The position numbers were made by a program, and so were the translations under genes. The notes below the pieces were generated by a model. The model worked only from the letters and a program-made list of their open reading frames with translations. It was not told the origin of the DNA and searched no databases. Shown piece after piece: positions 43,731 to 56,175 of a stretch of 64,000 bases of DNA (its first letter is position 1; each line of letters starts with the position of its first letter). Origin of the DNA: Gordius sp. MW1 (Eukaryota > Nematomorpha > Gordioida > Gordea > Gordiidae); the NCBI GenBank assembly GCA_964036665.1, contig OZ038526.1:21266001-21330000 (forward strand), in the 5' to 3' direction.

Positions 43731-44729
43731 TGTCAATTTGGGTATATAAGGTTAATGCATATCTAAATATATTGGTTATAGTTTAATAATTTATATTAAA
43801 GGTTAACGGATAAGTATAAAAATAGTATTTAACATTAAAGAACGGTTGACCTAAAATGATAGCAAAAAGATTTGGAAATTTTTTGGAAGTTGAACCCCAT
43901 ATTTAAAATAAAAAGCTATTTTCAATATATTTTGTGTTGGCATATAAAATTTAAATTTAGTGATCGGGGAAAATAACTGATTTGCGGAAAGATGAAAACA
44001 CCTTAATTACATTCGTCTCTCTCGTCTATTTAAAATCAATAATTTTTTGAATCCTTTTAAGATTCGATTTGGATTTTTGAATCTGAGCTAGTAAATATTC
44101 GATTCGAAATACTGAAATATTGTTTAAGTAAACAATTAATCATTCTCTTGCACTAAACAATCCCAAGCACCTATCTTCTCTTATTAGAAATTTGTCTAGT
44201 ATTAATATAATTTAAACAATTTTATTGATACGAGGAGGGGAGGTGTGTCCCAATAAAATAAATAAAGCTTTTTATCATTAAGAGTTGTTTGTCTCTTGTA
44301 TAATTTAGAGTAATTTACACTAAATTTATATTAATATGATTTATTGTAAGATTATTTTTTTTTTGGAGGGGGGGAGGGGCGAATTTCCCTCGCACTTTGA
44401 ATTTTTTCCGCCATTATGTATTTGTTTTTATGAGTCAAATTATTTATATTATCTCATTTCACACATTAAATGAAAAATTAACTAAAATTGAATGATAAAA
44501 ATCTGATTTAATCAAAGTTTATAAGGGGAGGGGGTCCGAATGTTAAAATAGATACTAAATTAACTTGTATTTTTTATTTTATTTATATAAGTTTAAATTT
44601 ATAAATAAAAATTATAACATAATTGGATAAATAATATAATAATTTATTATTTTTATAAAGAGAATTACATATTTTGTGAAGGTGAGGTAAATAAATTAAA
44701 AAATTATGTAAATATTGGTAAAACATTCG

Positions 44730-45110
44730 GTTATGGCTAATAAATTATATTTACAGATAGTTATGCCGATTTTCTGCTGTATAAAAAACGATTCGCGACT
44801 ATCATGGGATAGTAATGAGATTTGTTCCCTATTTTTTTAAAAAGTTGTAAGGCTTGGGGGCCAAAAGTTGTTAGGGTAGTTGTCGCAATGGATCAAAATA
44901 TTATAGTAGTAATGTTAATTTTTTTGTATTTGGAGATTTTCAGAGCCTCGGCTGAAGACACGGGATCTTTGTTATGATCAGATGGGGCAAATACGTGAGT
45001 ACATGTATAGTCCAATGCTGAGGCCTTTTTCCCAAGCGCCTAAAGTTTGGCCATCGGGGCGTTTGTTGTCATCACAGAGGCCCGTGGGTTCGAGAATTGA
45101 GACCAGCTTT
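44730..45110 (-). pseudogene. LINE C-terminal fragment, family L2X, with endonuclease-like block
   Basis: On the minus strand SILEPTGLCDDNKRPDGQTL then GAWEKGLSIGL, followed by ISKYKKINITTIIF and TFGPQALQLFKKIG. The KRPDG...W pattern resembles the PD-(D/E)xK restriction-like endonuclease region at the C-terminus of some LINEs (R2-like). Stops and frame changes make it dead. This is the only copy here retaining the RPDG block. Confidence 0.6.
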
Positions 45111-45441
45111 GGTGAAATAGTTATGTATAAGTTTGTTAATTAGATAAATCAAAGTTTTTTTAAGGGGGAGGGTGAGAGTTTTACGCAAAAAACACAATAT
45201 TAGTTTTTTATCAATAAAATTGTGTAAATTCATTTGTATCACTAATCCAAGCATATTATATTAAAGATAATAAACAAAAATCTAATAAAACTAAATAAAA
45301 TTGTGACCTTTTTTATATATTCTGTCCTGTCTGTCTAATATTTCCAATGGGGGAACGGGAGGGCGACTTTTCCATTGTAATTTAAATTTCTGTTTTTAAA
45401 ATCATATATAATATATATATTGTTGAGTTCTTAAGTATGTT

Positions 45442-45613
45442 TGTTGAATCTCCAATTACAAAACACGAAACAAGACTGTTTTTTATATATATATGTGATA
45501 GTGGGGTGATACACGTGATAGTGGGGTGATAGTGGGGTGATACACGTGATAGTGGGGTGATAGTGGAATGATACGCGCGAAAGTAGAATTTGAATATTCT
45601 AGTGCAGTCTTAT
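45442..45613 (-). mobile_element. gypsy-1 LTR in inverted orientation
   Basis: Starts TGTTGAATCTCCAATTACAA and carries GTGATAGTGGGGTGATACAC units, then GAATATTCTAGTGCAGTCTT. This is the reverse complement of the 3' LTR at 48794-48977. A partial extra TGTTGAG lies 21 bp further left (45421). Confidence 0.7.
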
Positions 45614-45949
45614 GCTATTGCTCCGCGTGATAGTGGGGTGATACGTGTGAAAATATATTTAACACATATTTGTATCCATAGCATTATTAAATATTACAAA
45701 ATGTTAGGCTTAGAATGAGTTCTGATGGAATAGTAAATACTACTAAAGCATATTTGAATTTCGCAGTTACTCTTCCTGCATGATGCGTTTATAAATTAGT
45801 GGTCAATCAGATTAAATAATTATACAAGTTAAGCTAAGATGTTTCGAGATTTTTGAGCACCCGCCTAAAGATTTTAAAAGTATAATAGAGTAATTAATGA
45901 CACCGTAAGTGAATAAATCTTAAATCATAAATATTCCAGAAGTTTTTAT

Positions 45950-48560
45950 GCTTCAACTAATAGTATACCTCCGTAATAAACCTTTCCAACGACATACTGA
46001 CGATGATTTTGTAACAAATAATATTATTAAAAAATATCCTGTTTTGTTTGGAAATAAATTGGGAGGGGTAATCGGTTATGATTATGAAGCAAAGCTCAAA
46101 TTAAAAGGATAAGTTATGTCCACGTTTTTCTCGTCCTAGACCCATCCCCTATATGTTAAAACCTAAAATTGACAAAGAATTAGATAGGTTAGTTAAAAAA
46201 GGTGTTTTAAAACCAATAAAATATGCTGAACACGCTGCACCTATTGTAACAGTTATTAAAAATAATGGAAACAACGGCATTTGCAGCGACTTCCGTGAGT
46301 TAAATAAACACCTTTTAATTGAAAAATATCCTTTGCCACGTATTCAAGATATATTTGCACAACTAGGCGGGTTTAAATATTTCTCCGTTTTGGACCTTAA
46401 GGACGCCTACTTTAAAATACAGGTTAGCGCAAATTCTCAAAACCTATTAGCAATTAATACTCATAGGGACCTTTTTAAATATACTAAGCTACCTTTTGGC
46501 ATAACCTCGGCTCCAGCTATTTTTCAAAGATTTATGGATTTATTATTTGGAAATAATAAGGGAATAGTAGTTTACCTAGATGACATTATTATAGCTGGTA
46601 AGACAGCAGAGGACCATAATCAAAAGTTGGAAAAAGTTCTTAAAGAATTGGAAAAAACAGGCCTAAAACATTGAGAAAGTGTAAATTTTAGAAAAAAAAG
46701 GTGGAATATTTAGGACATACCATTACTAAAGACGGAATTTTTATCACTGACAAGAATACTAAAGCAATTTTAGCAGCATCAGCCCCAACTAAAATAAAAG
46801 AATTACAATCCTTTTTAGGCATGGCAACATACTACGCGAAATTCATAAAACTTCTTTAGCACAACCTATTTATAAACTGCTAAAAAAGCGGTATCTTGGA
46901 ATTGGTCCATAGACTGTACAAATGCATTCGATAACATTAAAAAAGCCATTATCAAGGCCCCGATATTAAAACATTTTGACCCTGAGTTACCGTTGGAACT
47001 CTCGACGGATGCTTCATCTGAGGGACTCGGCGCAGTACTTTCCCACGAAATTAAGTGTTATCAGCACCCCATTGCTTTTGGGTCCCGTACCCTTAACGCT
47101 GCTGAAAGAAATTATAGCCAGATTAAAAAAGAAGCTTTAGCCATCATTTATGCTTTTAATAAATTTAAGGAATATTTATATGGCCTTCATTTTACATTAC
47201 ATACAGATCACAAACCATTAATATCAATATTCAACCCGAATAAAAATGTATCGCGTTTCAGCGAGACTTCAGAAATGGACCTTGTTAACAACACCTTATC
47301 AATATACCATAAAATACAAAATTGGCAAGGAAAATACACAAGTTGATATGTTATCCAGACTTCCGATACAATCAGAAGAAACACTAGAACAAGGAGAAGA
47401 AGATGATATACACACCATTTATGAAGAACCATTCCAACATTTCCCCATTACATCCGCCGACATAGAGCGTCATACTCGTAAAGATCCTATCCTGGGACAA
47501 GTCTATAACTATGTACTCCATGGCTGGCCGAAGAAAGTTACTTCAGACCTAGTAATTTACCAACAACGGCAGAGAGAAATTACCACCTTAAAAGGCTGTA
47601 TGTTTTGAGGATATTGAGTTATTATTCCTCAAGGATTAAGGCAAACAATTATGAAACTAATCCACTTAGGACACCTAGGCATGAGTCGCTCAAAGATTTT
47701 GGCTCGTCAACATCTCTGGTATCCGGGTGTTGATAAAGATATAGAAGGTTATGTTCAAAACTGTACGGATTGTCAACAATGGTTCACGGGTACAACAGAA
47801 TTAGCAACGCAAAAATGGGAAAACCCTGGAAAACCATGGTCTAGGTTACATGCAGATTTTTGTGGACCAATTAATGGGTATTATTATCTAATTGTAATTG
47901 ATGCCTACAGTAAATGGCCCGAGGTGATCCCTATGACAACGTCAAGCACTATTAACGCTCTCGAAGCTATTTTCTCAAGGTTCGGAGTACCTAGCACCCT
48001 GGCTACAGACAATGGGCCTCAATTCACAAGCGCCGAGTTTAAAACATACTGCAAAACAAATAATATTCGTAACGCATATTCCAGCCCGTATCATCCTCGA
48101 TCCAATGGAGAAGCTGAACGTTTCGTCCGAACATTTAAGGAGTTTTTGAACAAAACTAAGAATTTTAAAAATGATAAATAATATAACTTTCTGTTTTCTT
48201 ATAGGAATCCATTAACCCAACAACTGGATTAACTCCAGCCAATCTATTAATCAAAATCGGTCCATTAAATTTACTTAAACCACATGTATCTGGTCTTGAC
48301 AAAGACGAGTTGGCACCCATCAAACGGAAATTTATAATTGGAGATAAAGTATAGGTTAGAACTTTCACAACTAGCGATAAATTATGGGTAACGGGAAAAA
48401 TAGTAAAAATCTTAGGCCCAGTATCGTACATGGTAGAAATAAATAATGGGGCATTATGGAAGAGACATGGTGATCATATTAGAAAATCTTTAGATAACGC
48501 TGACACGCTAAACAATGAAGATCGATGGGCTGACATTTCGCACGCAATACCGGGTTATCT
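45950..48560 (+). pseudogene. gypsy-1 pol relic (RT, RNase H, integrase)
   Basis: Ty3/gypsy polyprotein without gag or protease. RT is open at 46153-46674: ICSDFRELNKHL, FSVLDLKDAYFKIQ, LPFGITSAPAIFQRFMD, catalytic YLDD near 46578. RNase H is at 46990-47390 (ELSTDASSEGLGAVLSH, HTDHKPLISIF). Integrase runs 47640-48180: HLGHLGMSR with CTDCQQ (HHCC finger), then LHADFCGPI, ATDNGPQFTS and NGEAERFVRTFKEF giving D, D and E. The C-terminal module at 48200-48560 has ILGPVSYMVEINNG. Stops at 46672 and about 47606, plus several frameshifts, kill it. Confidence 0.9.
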
Positions 48561-48793
48561 GCCAAAAATGAACCCAGTGATTTACTTGACGCCACCATTC
48601 CGCAACAGCCTAATCTACCACATGATGAAGCTAGCGATAATATGCCAGTTTCCATCACACCCCCGCTCTCACCCCTACCCCATCTTATGGACTCCCCTCA
48701 TTCACCTATACCCTCACCCGAAATAACGGTCCGGCGATCTACACGAATCCGAAAACCTATAGAAAGATATGGAATAACTTAAGGGGTAGGAGA

Positions 48794-48977
48794 TGTTATA
48801 GACTGCACCATGCGCTGTAGTATTCTAGATCTAACATCACGCGTATCACCCCACCATCACGCCTATCACCCCACTATCACGCGTATCACCCCACCATCAC
48901 GCGACCTTACCCTATATATACAAAATATTTATGAGTTGTTCAGTCTGTTTCGTGTTTTTGTAATTGGAGACTCAACA
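48794..48977 (+). mobile_element. gypsy-1 3' LTR
   Basis: Follows a polypurine tract AAGGGGTAGGAGA, begins TGTTATAGACTGCACC and ends TTGGAGACTCAACA. Internally has tandem CACGCGTATCACCCCACCAT units. Its right flank is dispersed repeat B. Confidence 0.75.
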
Positions 48978-49092
48978 CATAAGTCCACAGCCATTAAAAA
49001 TCTCCATGGCAATTATGCGAAAATTACAAGTTGGACAACGGGCGGACGGACAACGAAGAGCGAGCCTATAAACTGCATAGCAATTAAAAGAT
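48978..49092 (+). repeat. dispersed repeat B, 3' fragment
   Basis: CCACAGCCATTAAAAATCTC, AATTACAAGTTGGACAACGG, GCGGACGGACAACG and ACTGCATAGCAATTAAA match the 3' part of other copies. Interrupted on its left by the gypsy-1 LTR. Confidence 0.6.
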
Positions 49093-49425
49093 TTTCAAAA
49101 ATTTATATCGTTAAATTTTAATTGGATTCAACGATAACTTCCGGTTTTATTGCAGACGGGAGAAGGAAAATTGGCCAGGAGGGCTTTTAATCTTTAATTT
49201 AACGTTACGATAAACCATATGATGATTTCTAAAGCCGACCCATCACAATATAAAAGTTAATTATCATCGATGATCTAACATTTTTAATAAATCAGCAACC
49301 GGTGCCACAATAGACATTGATTCTAAATATTTATATGCCGTATTGTCTATATAATGACCTTTTGAAACAAGTATTTGCTCATTAATCATTTACAGCCTAT
49401 AGGAAAAACATCTTTATAATAATCT

Positions 49426-50661
49426 ATGGTTACCTAGGCAAAAACTTAATTTGAATATATCAACTCGATCATCGGTTACCTAGGCAAAAACTTAACCTTT
49501 ACTATTCAAGTATTCACGCACCCTATTCATAAAAGTGAATACATTCAAGTATTTGAATGTCTCGTAATTCACCATCATTATTCACACAAATAACCTCTCT
49601 AGATGTGTATATAAACACGATGTTTTAACTAAATTTTATTCACTTGAATCGATTTCCTTTTGGGTATAGTAAAGTAGAATATTTAATTCTCTACAAATGG
49701 TGACCCCGCATTTTCGGGGGAGCCCAACTTTTTTTTCTCCCCCCTATACATTTATAACCCAGGTCCACATTGACCCCGACTTTCGGGGGAGACATATTTT
49801 TCTCCCCCATAACAGTCCGTATTGGCATTTGGTTTTCTTAGTTAAAATAAAACAATTCAGATATAGGGCATTATCTTTTCAATCCGGCATACAATCGAAC
49901 TGCAACAAACAATTTCGACCTTAATGCTAAACTCGAAAATGTGGCTGCTGTGAAAGATACAAACTACCTACCTACCTGATTGTTAATACGAAGAAAATCA
50001 TGTTACCATATTACATCTACACAACCAATAACAACGTCTACCGAACGTTCAAATTGTCCACTGCCCTGACAATGGCCCAACTGCAACACATCTCAAAATA
50101 ATCAACATCACAAGGCCTCTTGAGTGAAGACAGCGTTCGGCAAAGCAATAACACTTACTACTACCACTACCAAGGTTCTAACCACTACTGACCGATTTAA
50201 CTGAGGGATGCGATTTCTAAAATAGATATGTCTGCTCCGACAAATCTACTAATATATTGGATAGCACATCCACTACACCTCGGTCACTACACCAGCAAAC
50301 ACTAGTGCAAACACTAACCATTGGCCAACTAAGCTGACCGAGTATTTTAACTTTCATTTTTAGCACTCCTTGCAAATAGGAGGGGGAATTATATGGTTAC
50401 CTAGGCAAAAACTTAATTTGAAAATATCAACTCGATCATCGGTTACATAGGCAAAAACTTTACCTTTACTATTCAAGTATTCACGCACCCTATTCATAAA
50501 AGTAAATACATTCAAGTATTTGAATGGCTCGTAATTCACCGTTATTATTCACACAAATAACCTCGCTAGATGTGTATAGGATATAAATACGATGTTTTAA
50601 CTAAAAACTTGAATCACTTTCCTTTTGGGTTATAATAAAGTAGAATATTTAATTCTCTTCA
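49426..50661 (+). mobile_element. short non-autonomous LTR retrotransposon (TRIM/LARD-like)
   Basis: Direct LTRs at 49426-49695 and 50393-50661 (about 270 bp) start ATGGTTACCTAGGCAAAAAC and end near TAATTCTCTACA/TTCA. The flanks share AATCT (49421-49425 and 50662-50666). A primer-binding-site-like TGGTGACCCCG follows the left LTR at 49698. A polypurine AGGAGGGGGAATTA precedes the right LTR. The 0.7-kb interior has no RT or integrase, so it must use another element's proteins. The exact LTR start is uncertain by 1-2 bp. Confidence 0.85.
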
Positions 50662-50666
50662 AATCT

Positions 50667-51235
50667 CATCATTTTGATAGTTATAGCTTTTATAAGTTAA
50701 ATGTTTTATCTTTGAAACAAGATCTCGAGGTTCTAATCTCGCTACCTCTACTTTTTCCAAAAGATGGAAAATATAGCACATCGTCAACACGGCTGTTAGT
50801 CATGGATAGCTGAGCATCTACCATCATCCAATCTCTAATGAAGTTGACCACCAAGTGTGTCAAACAGCTATGAGGAATTATTTAGTATTTTAAGTTAGAT
50901 GTAACCATTATTTTATTTTATGACCACAGACACCTTAGCTACTAATAATTGTAAAGAGAATAAGGCACTTTTCTATCATGTACTTAAATTAAAACTGGGA
51001 TAAGTGTTAGTCAATTACATATATTAAGAGCTAAAAAGTTATCAATTATTATTAGATAGAATTTTTGTTTAATTTTATAAAATCTTAAAGTATATAGAAG
51101 AGCCTTTAATAAATTTTCATTCCATTGTCACAACTACCATTTTAATTAAGGACCCACAAGCGTTACAAAAATAATCAAAGAATTGTGGATTCCCATGAAA
51201 TAGCAAATTAATATTAATTAGACAAAAAAATCAGT
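50667..51235. other. AT-rich spacer with a weak LINE L2X remnant
   Basis: ATTCCATTGTCACAACTACC and GACCCACAAGCGTTACAAAA at 51118-51175 align loosely with the C-terminal block at 41960-42010. The rest is unassigned. Confidence 0.35.
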
Positions 51236-51355
51236 ATAATAATTTTTGGTGGCCCGTCAACTTGCCGAAAACCATCTCGCCGAATTGAATGTCCCAAGGT
51301 TAATAAAATTCCCCCAATTAGAAAATGTCCCCCAACAAAAAGCATATATATCATT
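51236..51355. repeat. left arm of a MITE split by gypsy-2
   Basis: TGGCCCGTCAACTTGCCG and AAAACCATCTCGCCGAATTG are mirrored by CAATTCAGC... at 56290-56352 on the other strand. Left and right arms together would be about 290 bp. Confidence 0.7.
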
Positions 51356-51743
51356 TGTAGAGGCTACGAATTAAATTAAACGCGCTAATTGGAATCAAAA
51401 ACCTTATTTCGCACGCTACTTTCTCTTGACCCCGTCTAGGCGAATTCTAACACGTTACTTTATTTAATAGGCCCTCGCTTGTACTTAACCATCACGTTAT
51501 TTTTATTTTAATAGCCCCTCGCTTGTACTTAACCATCACGTTATTTTTATTTTAATAGTCCCTCGCTTGTATTCAACTATCGCCTGATTATTCAAATGCT
51601 AATGGGCTCGCGCAGCTACATAAGCACAACCTTTAAAACTAACAGGATCATTATTCATTTTTTGGCATATACTTTACAGTTTACACTACCAATAAACTCG
51701 ATTACTAAAGTATCTCTTCTAATTAATGAAATAAACCACTCCA
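51356..51743 (+). mobile_element. gypsy-2 5' LTR
   Basis: 388 bp, TGTAGAGGCTACG...AAACCACTCCA, flanked on the left by CATT. Contains a 44-bp unit (TAGCCCCTCGCTTGTACTTA...) nearly three times. Differs from the 3' LTR by about eight substitutions and a 7-bp indel by eye. TTTGGTGATCC after it is a likely primer-binding site. Confidence 0.9.
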
Positions 51744-51758
51744 TTTGGTGATCCAAAA

Positions 51759-52679
51759 ATGTCCACGCAACCATCTGATATGGAGGTTAAAAGCGAAAAT
51801 GCCACATATTTTAAACTGCCACAGTTTAACAATATAAACCCCCGCTCATGGTTCATCCAAATAGAGGCTCTTTTCTTGGTAAGAAAGATAAAAAGCGAAG
51901 CTACCAAAGTTGGGTACTTAATAGAAGCCTTGCCACTGGAAATAACCATCGAAATTCAAGACATCCTACAAAATATGCCCGACATTTTACCCTATACAAC
52001 CATGAAAGCAGCCATCATAGACCGTACTAGCCAATCCGATTCTGCTAGACTTTGTGCTCTTCTCACAACTGTCGAATTAGGAGATCGCACCCCATCCTAG
52101 CTTCTGCGTTTCATGAAAAATCTTCTGGGAACGAATTCCATGGATGAACGAGTTCTTAAAGAACTTTGGTTAGAAAAACTTCCAAAAAACATGACCGGCA
52201 TTTTGGCAATTGTTTCTGACGAGCAGTCCCTCTTCAAATTGGCCGAAACTGCGGACAAAATTGTAGAGACCTACCACAACTCCACATGTCCAATTGTAAA
52301 TGTAGTCACGGAAGATGAATCGACTCGGCTTAGGGAGATGATTGCAAAACTCAGGTACAAAATTTAAAAATCTCAATCAATAGGCCCCGTGATCGTTCCA
52401 ACTCGAGACGCCGCGGGAGATGATTGCAAAACTCAGGTACAAAATTTAAAAATCTCAATCAATAGGCCCCGTGATCGTTCCAACTCGAGATGCCGCAATC
52501 CCTCTACCGTTCGCCACCCTAGCGCGCATATTCAACCAAATATACTTTGTTGGTACCATTACCGCTTTAAAGACAAGGCGCTCAAATGCGTGCAACCTTG
52601 CGCATTTAACCCCCCCCCCCCTCGACAAACTAGTAGACCACCCAGGGATGGCGACGCCTGGACTTGGTCTAAAACTTAG
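51759..52679 (+). pseudogene. gypsy-2 gag-like region, interrupted
   Basis: Capsid-type polyprotein for particle formation. Begins ATG at 51759 with FKLPQFNNINPRSWFIQIEA. A single in-frame TAG at 52098 sits where CAG (Q) would keep the frame, then LLRFMKNLLGTNSMDERVLK and LWLEKLPKNM continue in the same frame. An 82-bp direct duplication (52335-52416 = 52417-52498) and a frame change follow. The region ends with the CWYHYRFKDKALKCVQPC zinc-knuckle-like motif typical of this gypsy group and a poly-C run at 52609. Confidence 0.85.
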
Positions 52680-52689
52680 TCGCTTATTT

Positions 52690-55670
52690 TAGATATTCGA
52701 CAAATCACGGGTCAGCGATTTCTCATTGACACAGGCGCGGAAATTTCCGTTATTCCGCCTTCTCGAGACCATTCCTTGACCCCTTCATATGTGCAACTTC
52801 AGGCCGCCAATTCTACCCCTATCAAAACATATGGCCAAAGGCTTTTCACTTTGGACCTCGGCCTACGCAAAAAATTTAGATGGATTTTTACAATAGCAGA
52901 CGTTAAACAGCCAATCATCGGAGCCGATTTTCTTAATCACTACCATCTAGTAGTTGATATAAAAAAGAAGCAGTTTTTCGACACTCAAACGACATTAACA
53001 TCTGCAGGCAAGGCTACACTCGCTACGTCAATCAACATACAAGTTGGGATAATTGGCACCTCCCCCATCAAATCACTACTTCAGAAGTATGCCTCCATAG
53101 TGCCCCCTTCTGGTTATAAGGCTCAAGTAACTCACAGCACTCAACACCATATCCACACCAACGGCCCCCCGGTTCGCTCAAAACCAAGGAGACTCTTCCC
53201 GGACAAGCTTAAGATTGCCCGAGACGAATTTACTCACATGCTCGAACTTGGTATAATCCGTCCCTCTAACAGTGACTGGTCCTCACCCCTGCACATGGTA
53301 CCCAAGAAGGCCGCGGGAGATTGGAGACCTTGTGGCGACTATCGCATGCTCAACAGTCGTACAATTCCCGACTGTTATCCACTTCCCCACCTCCATGATT
53401 TTGCGCTGACCCTTTGCAATAAAACGGTATTCTCAAAGATCGACTTAGTCAGGGCATACCACCAAATTCCAATGGTCCCCGAGGATATTTCTGAAACCGC
53501 CATCACAACCCCGTTCGGTCTTTTTGAATTTCTTCGCATGCTATTTGGCCTTCGCAACGCTGCCCAGACGTTTCAACGCTTTATGGACCAAGTTTTTAGA
53601 GAACTTGACTTTGTTTTTGTTTACCTTGACGACGTACTCATCGCGAGTTCTTCCATTGATGAACACCACAATCATATTAGACTGGTTTTTGAAAGACTCA
53701 AGTCTTTCGGGATTAAAATCAGTCAGGATAAATGCGTATGGTGCCAAAACGAAATTAATTTTTTGGGACACAAAATCACCCCTCAAGGTTTGTCACCCCT
53801 TCAGGACAAGGTGGAAGCAATCCTCCATTTCTCACAGCCTACTTCGATGACTCAGTTGAGACGTTTCTTAGGGATGATTAATTTTTATAGACGGTTTATT
53901 CCGATGTGTGCCGATTTACTCAAACCTCTCACCTATTTGCTCGACGGTTCAAAGAAGACAATTTCCTGCACCCCGGAAGCTTCGACTGCTTTTAACAACG
54001 CCAAACTCGCTTTAAGCAATGTCGTGCCTCTTTCCCATCTTCAAACAGACGCTCAACTCTCAATCACCACCGACGCCTCCAACTTAGCTGTAGGAGCCGT
54101 ATTACATCAAACAACTAACGGTAATACGCTGCCTTTGGCCTTTTTTCCCAAAAGCTAACAAAAACTCAACAACGATATAGTGCATTCAGTCGCGAATTAT
54201 TAGCAATATATTTAACAATCCGCCATTACCGCCATCTTTTAGAAGGTCATGAATTCACTATTTACACAGACCACAAGCCACTAACTTATGCTTTCAGTAC
54301 ACCTATCGACAAATACTCCCCGCGGGATTAGACAGTTAGACTATATTTCGCAATATACTACCGATCTCCAATATATAGCTGGCAAATCAAATGTAGTCGC
54401 TCACACCCTATCAAGGTCTGGAATTGATTCCGTTGATTTTAAAGACAGGCCCCTAGTAGAAAGGTTAGCTTTGGCTCAGATGGAAGAAAAGTCGGCATTT
54501 CAGGACCTAAAGTCCCTAAAATTAACGCAACTTCCTATACCTGGCTCTGATTTGACCGTGCAATGCGACATGTCCACAACCTCACCTCGACCATTCGTTC
54601 CAACTTCACTCAGACGCGTAATTTTTGATAACTTCCACAACTTATCACACCCTGGTACGCGTGCAACACTTAAGCTGATTTCACGTCGATATGTTTGGCC
54701 CTCCATCAATATGGATGTAAGGAAATGGGCCAAATCATGCGTTGCTTGTCAAAAAGAGAAGATTCATCGTCACATAAAAGCCCCTTTAGGCACATTTGCT
54801 GAACCTGACGCTCGATTTAGCCACATCCACGTCGATCTCGTTGGTCCACTACCACCGTCGAATGGATATACCCACTTACTCACCATTATTGACCGTTTCA
54901 CACGATGGCCTGTCGCCATGCCGATTCGTGACACCTCAGCCCAAACGGTTGCAAAAGCTCTGATCAAGTATTGGATAGCTGACCTCGGAATACCATCAAG
55001 CCTCACAACAGATAGAGGTCCCCAGTTTGAGTCCCAATTATTTCGGAATCTCACGCAACTCCTTGGTGTAAATCACATCACAACCACTGCCTATCATCCA
55101 CAAGCCAACGGCATGATTGAGAGATTTCATCGACAGTTGAAAAGTTCCTTGATGGCACAAGGTGATACAAACAAATGGGATGAGCTCTTACCATTAATTT
55201 TGCTTGGCATTTGAACCACAATCAAGGAAGACTTAGGTTGCACTCCAGCCTAATTAGTTTATGACACTACACTTAGACTTCCCGGCGAATTTTTCACGAA
55301 CTCAAGAACACCTCATAACGCCTCCGAATTTATTAAATGCCTAAAACAACATTTTTACCATTTACCTTTTAAAAAAGTCAGGACACAATTGACAAATGCG
55401 AGTACAACTTCACTTCTTAGGGACTGTAAATACGTTTTTATCCGTAATGATTTCGTTCGAAAAAGTTTGGTGCCACCATATGACGGCCCGTTCAGAGTAA
55501 AGTCCAAACATGCTAAATATTTCATATTGGAAAAAACGGAAAAGCTGACTCAGTTTCGATCGAGCGATTGTAACCTGCATATTAGATACTTCAACTCAGC
55601 CGCTTACCGATACCGAAAATGTAAATCCACCCAAAGTTTGTCCCTCCGACGGCATCGCCGGACCAGCTAA
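52690..55670 (+). pseudogene. gypsy-2 pol (protease, RT, RNase H, integrase), lightly damaged
   Basis: Protease with [12 protein letters not shown] near 52722. RT at about 53100-53700 ([42 protein letters not shown], catalytic YLDD near 53620). RNase H starts [17 protein letters not shown] and continues past a frameshift at about 54150 with YTDHKPLTYAF; another frameshift lies near 54315. Integrase at 54600-55220: HNLSHPGTRA with CVACQKEK, HVDLVGPLP, TTDRGPQFES, NGMIERFHRQLK (D, D, E). Two nonsense codons (55212 TGA, about 55250 TAG) interrupt the C-terminal part, which continues to VPPYDGPFRV and about 55670. Few lesions, so a fairly recent insertion. Confidence 0.92.
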
Positions 55671-55794
55671 CTCCGACCCAGACCTAACAAAATCAAAAGA
55701 AAACCCATACATCACATCGAGAGGAAGGCACGTGCATTGGCGCTATAAACTACTACACTAGCCACAACTCTCCGAGTGGAGCCCCGAGGATAGT

Positions 55795-56175
55795 TGTAGA
55801 GGCTACGAATTAAATTAAACGCGCTAATTGGAATCAAAAACCTTCTTTCGCACGCCACTTTCCCTTGACCCCGTCTAGGCGAATTCTAACACGTTACTTT
55901 ATTTAATAGCCCCTCGCTTGTACTTAACCATCACGTTATTTTTATTTTAATAGCCCCTCGCTTGTACTTAACCATCACGTTATTTTTATTTTAATAGTCC
56001 CTCGCTTGTATTCAACCATCGCCTGATTATTCAAATGATAATGGGCTCGCGCAGCTACATAAGCACAACCTTTAAAACTAACAGGATCATTATTCATTTT
56101 TTGGCATATACTTTACACTACCAATAAACTCGATTACTAAAGTATCTCTTCTAATTAATGAAATAAACCACTTCA
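55795..56175 (+). mobile_element. gypsy-2 3' LTR
   Basis: 381 bp, TGTAGAGGCTACG...AAACCACTTCA, followed by CATT (56176-56179), matching the CATT before the 5' LTR: a 4-bp target duplication. Direct orientation relative to the 5' LTR. Confidence 0.92.

Noticed and set aside
45497-45570. Regular GTGATAGTGGGGTGATAC repeats resembling a CRISPR-like array
   Set aside because: No unique spacers, eukaryotic context, and the repeats are part of the gypsy-1 LTR, present again in the other LTR.
49697-49924. Open frame inside the short LTR element
   Set aside because: Runs through the primer-site and hairpin region; no gag or pol motif.
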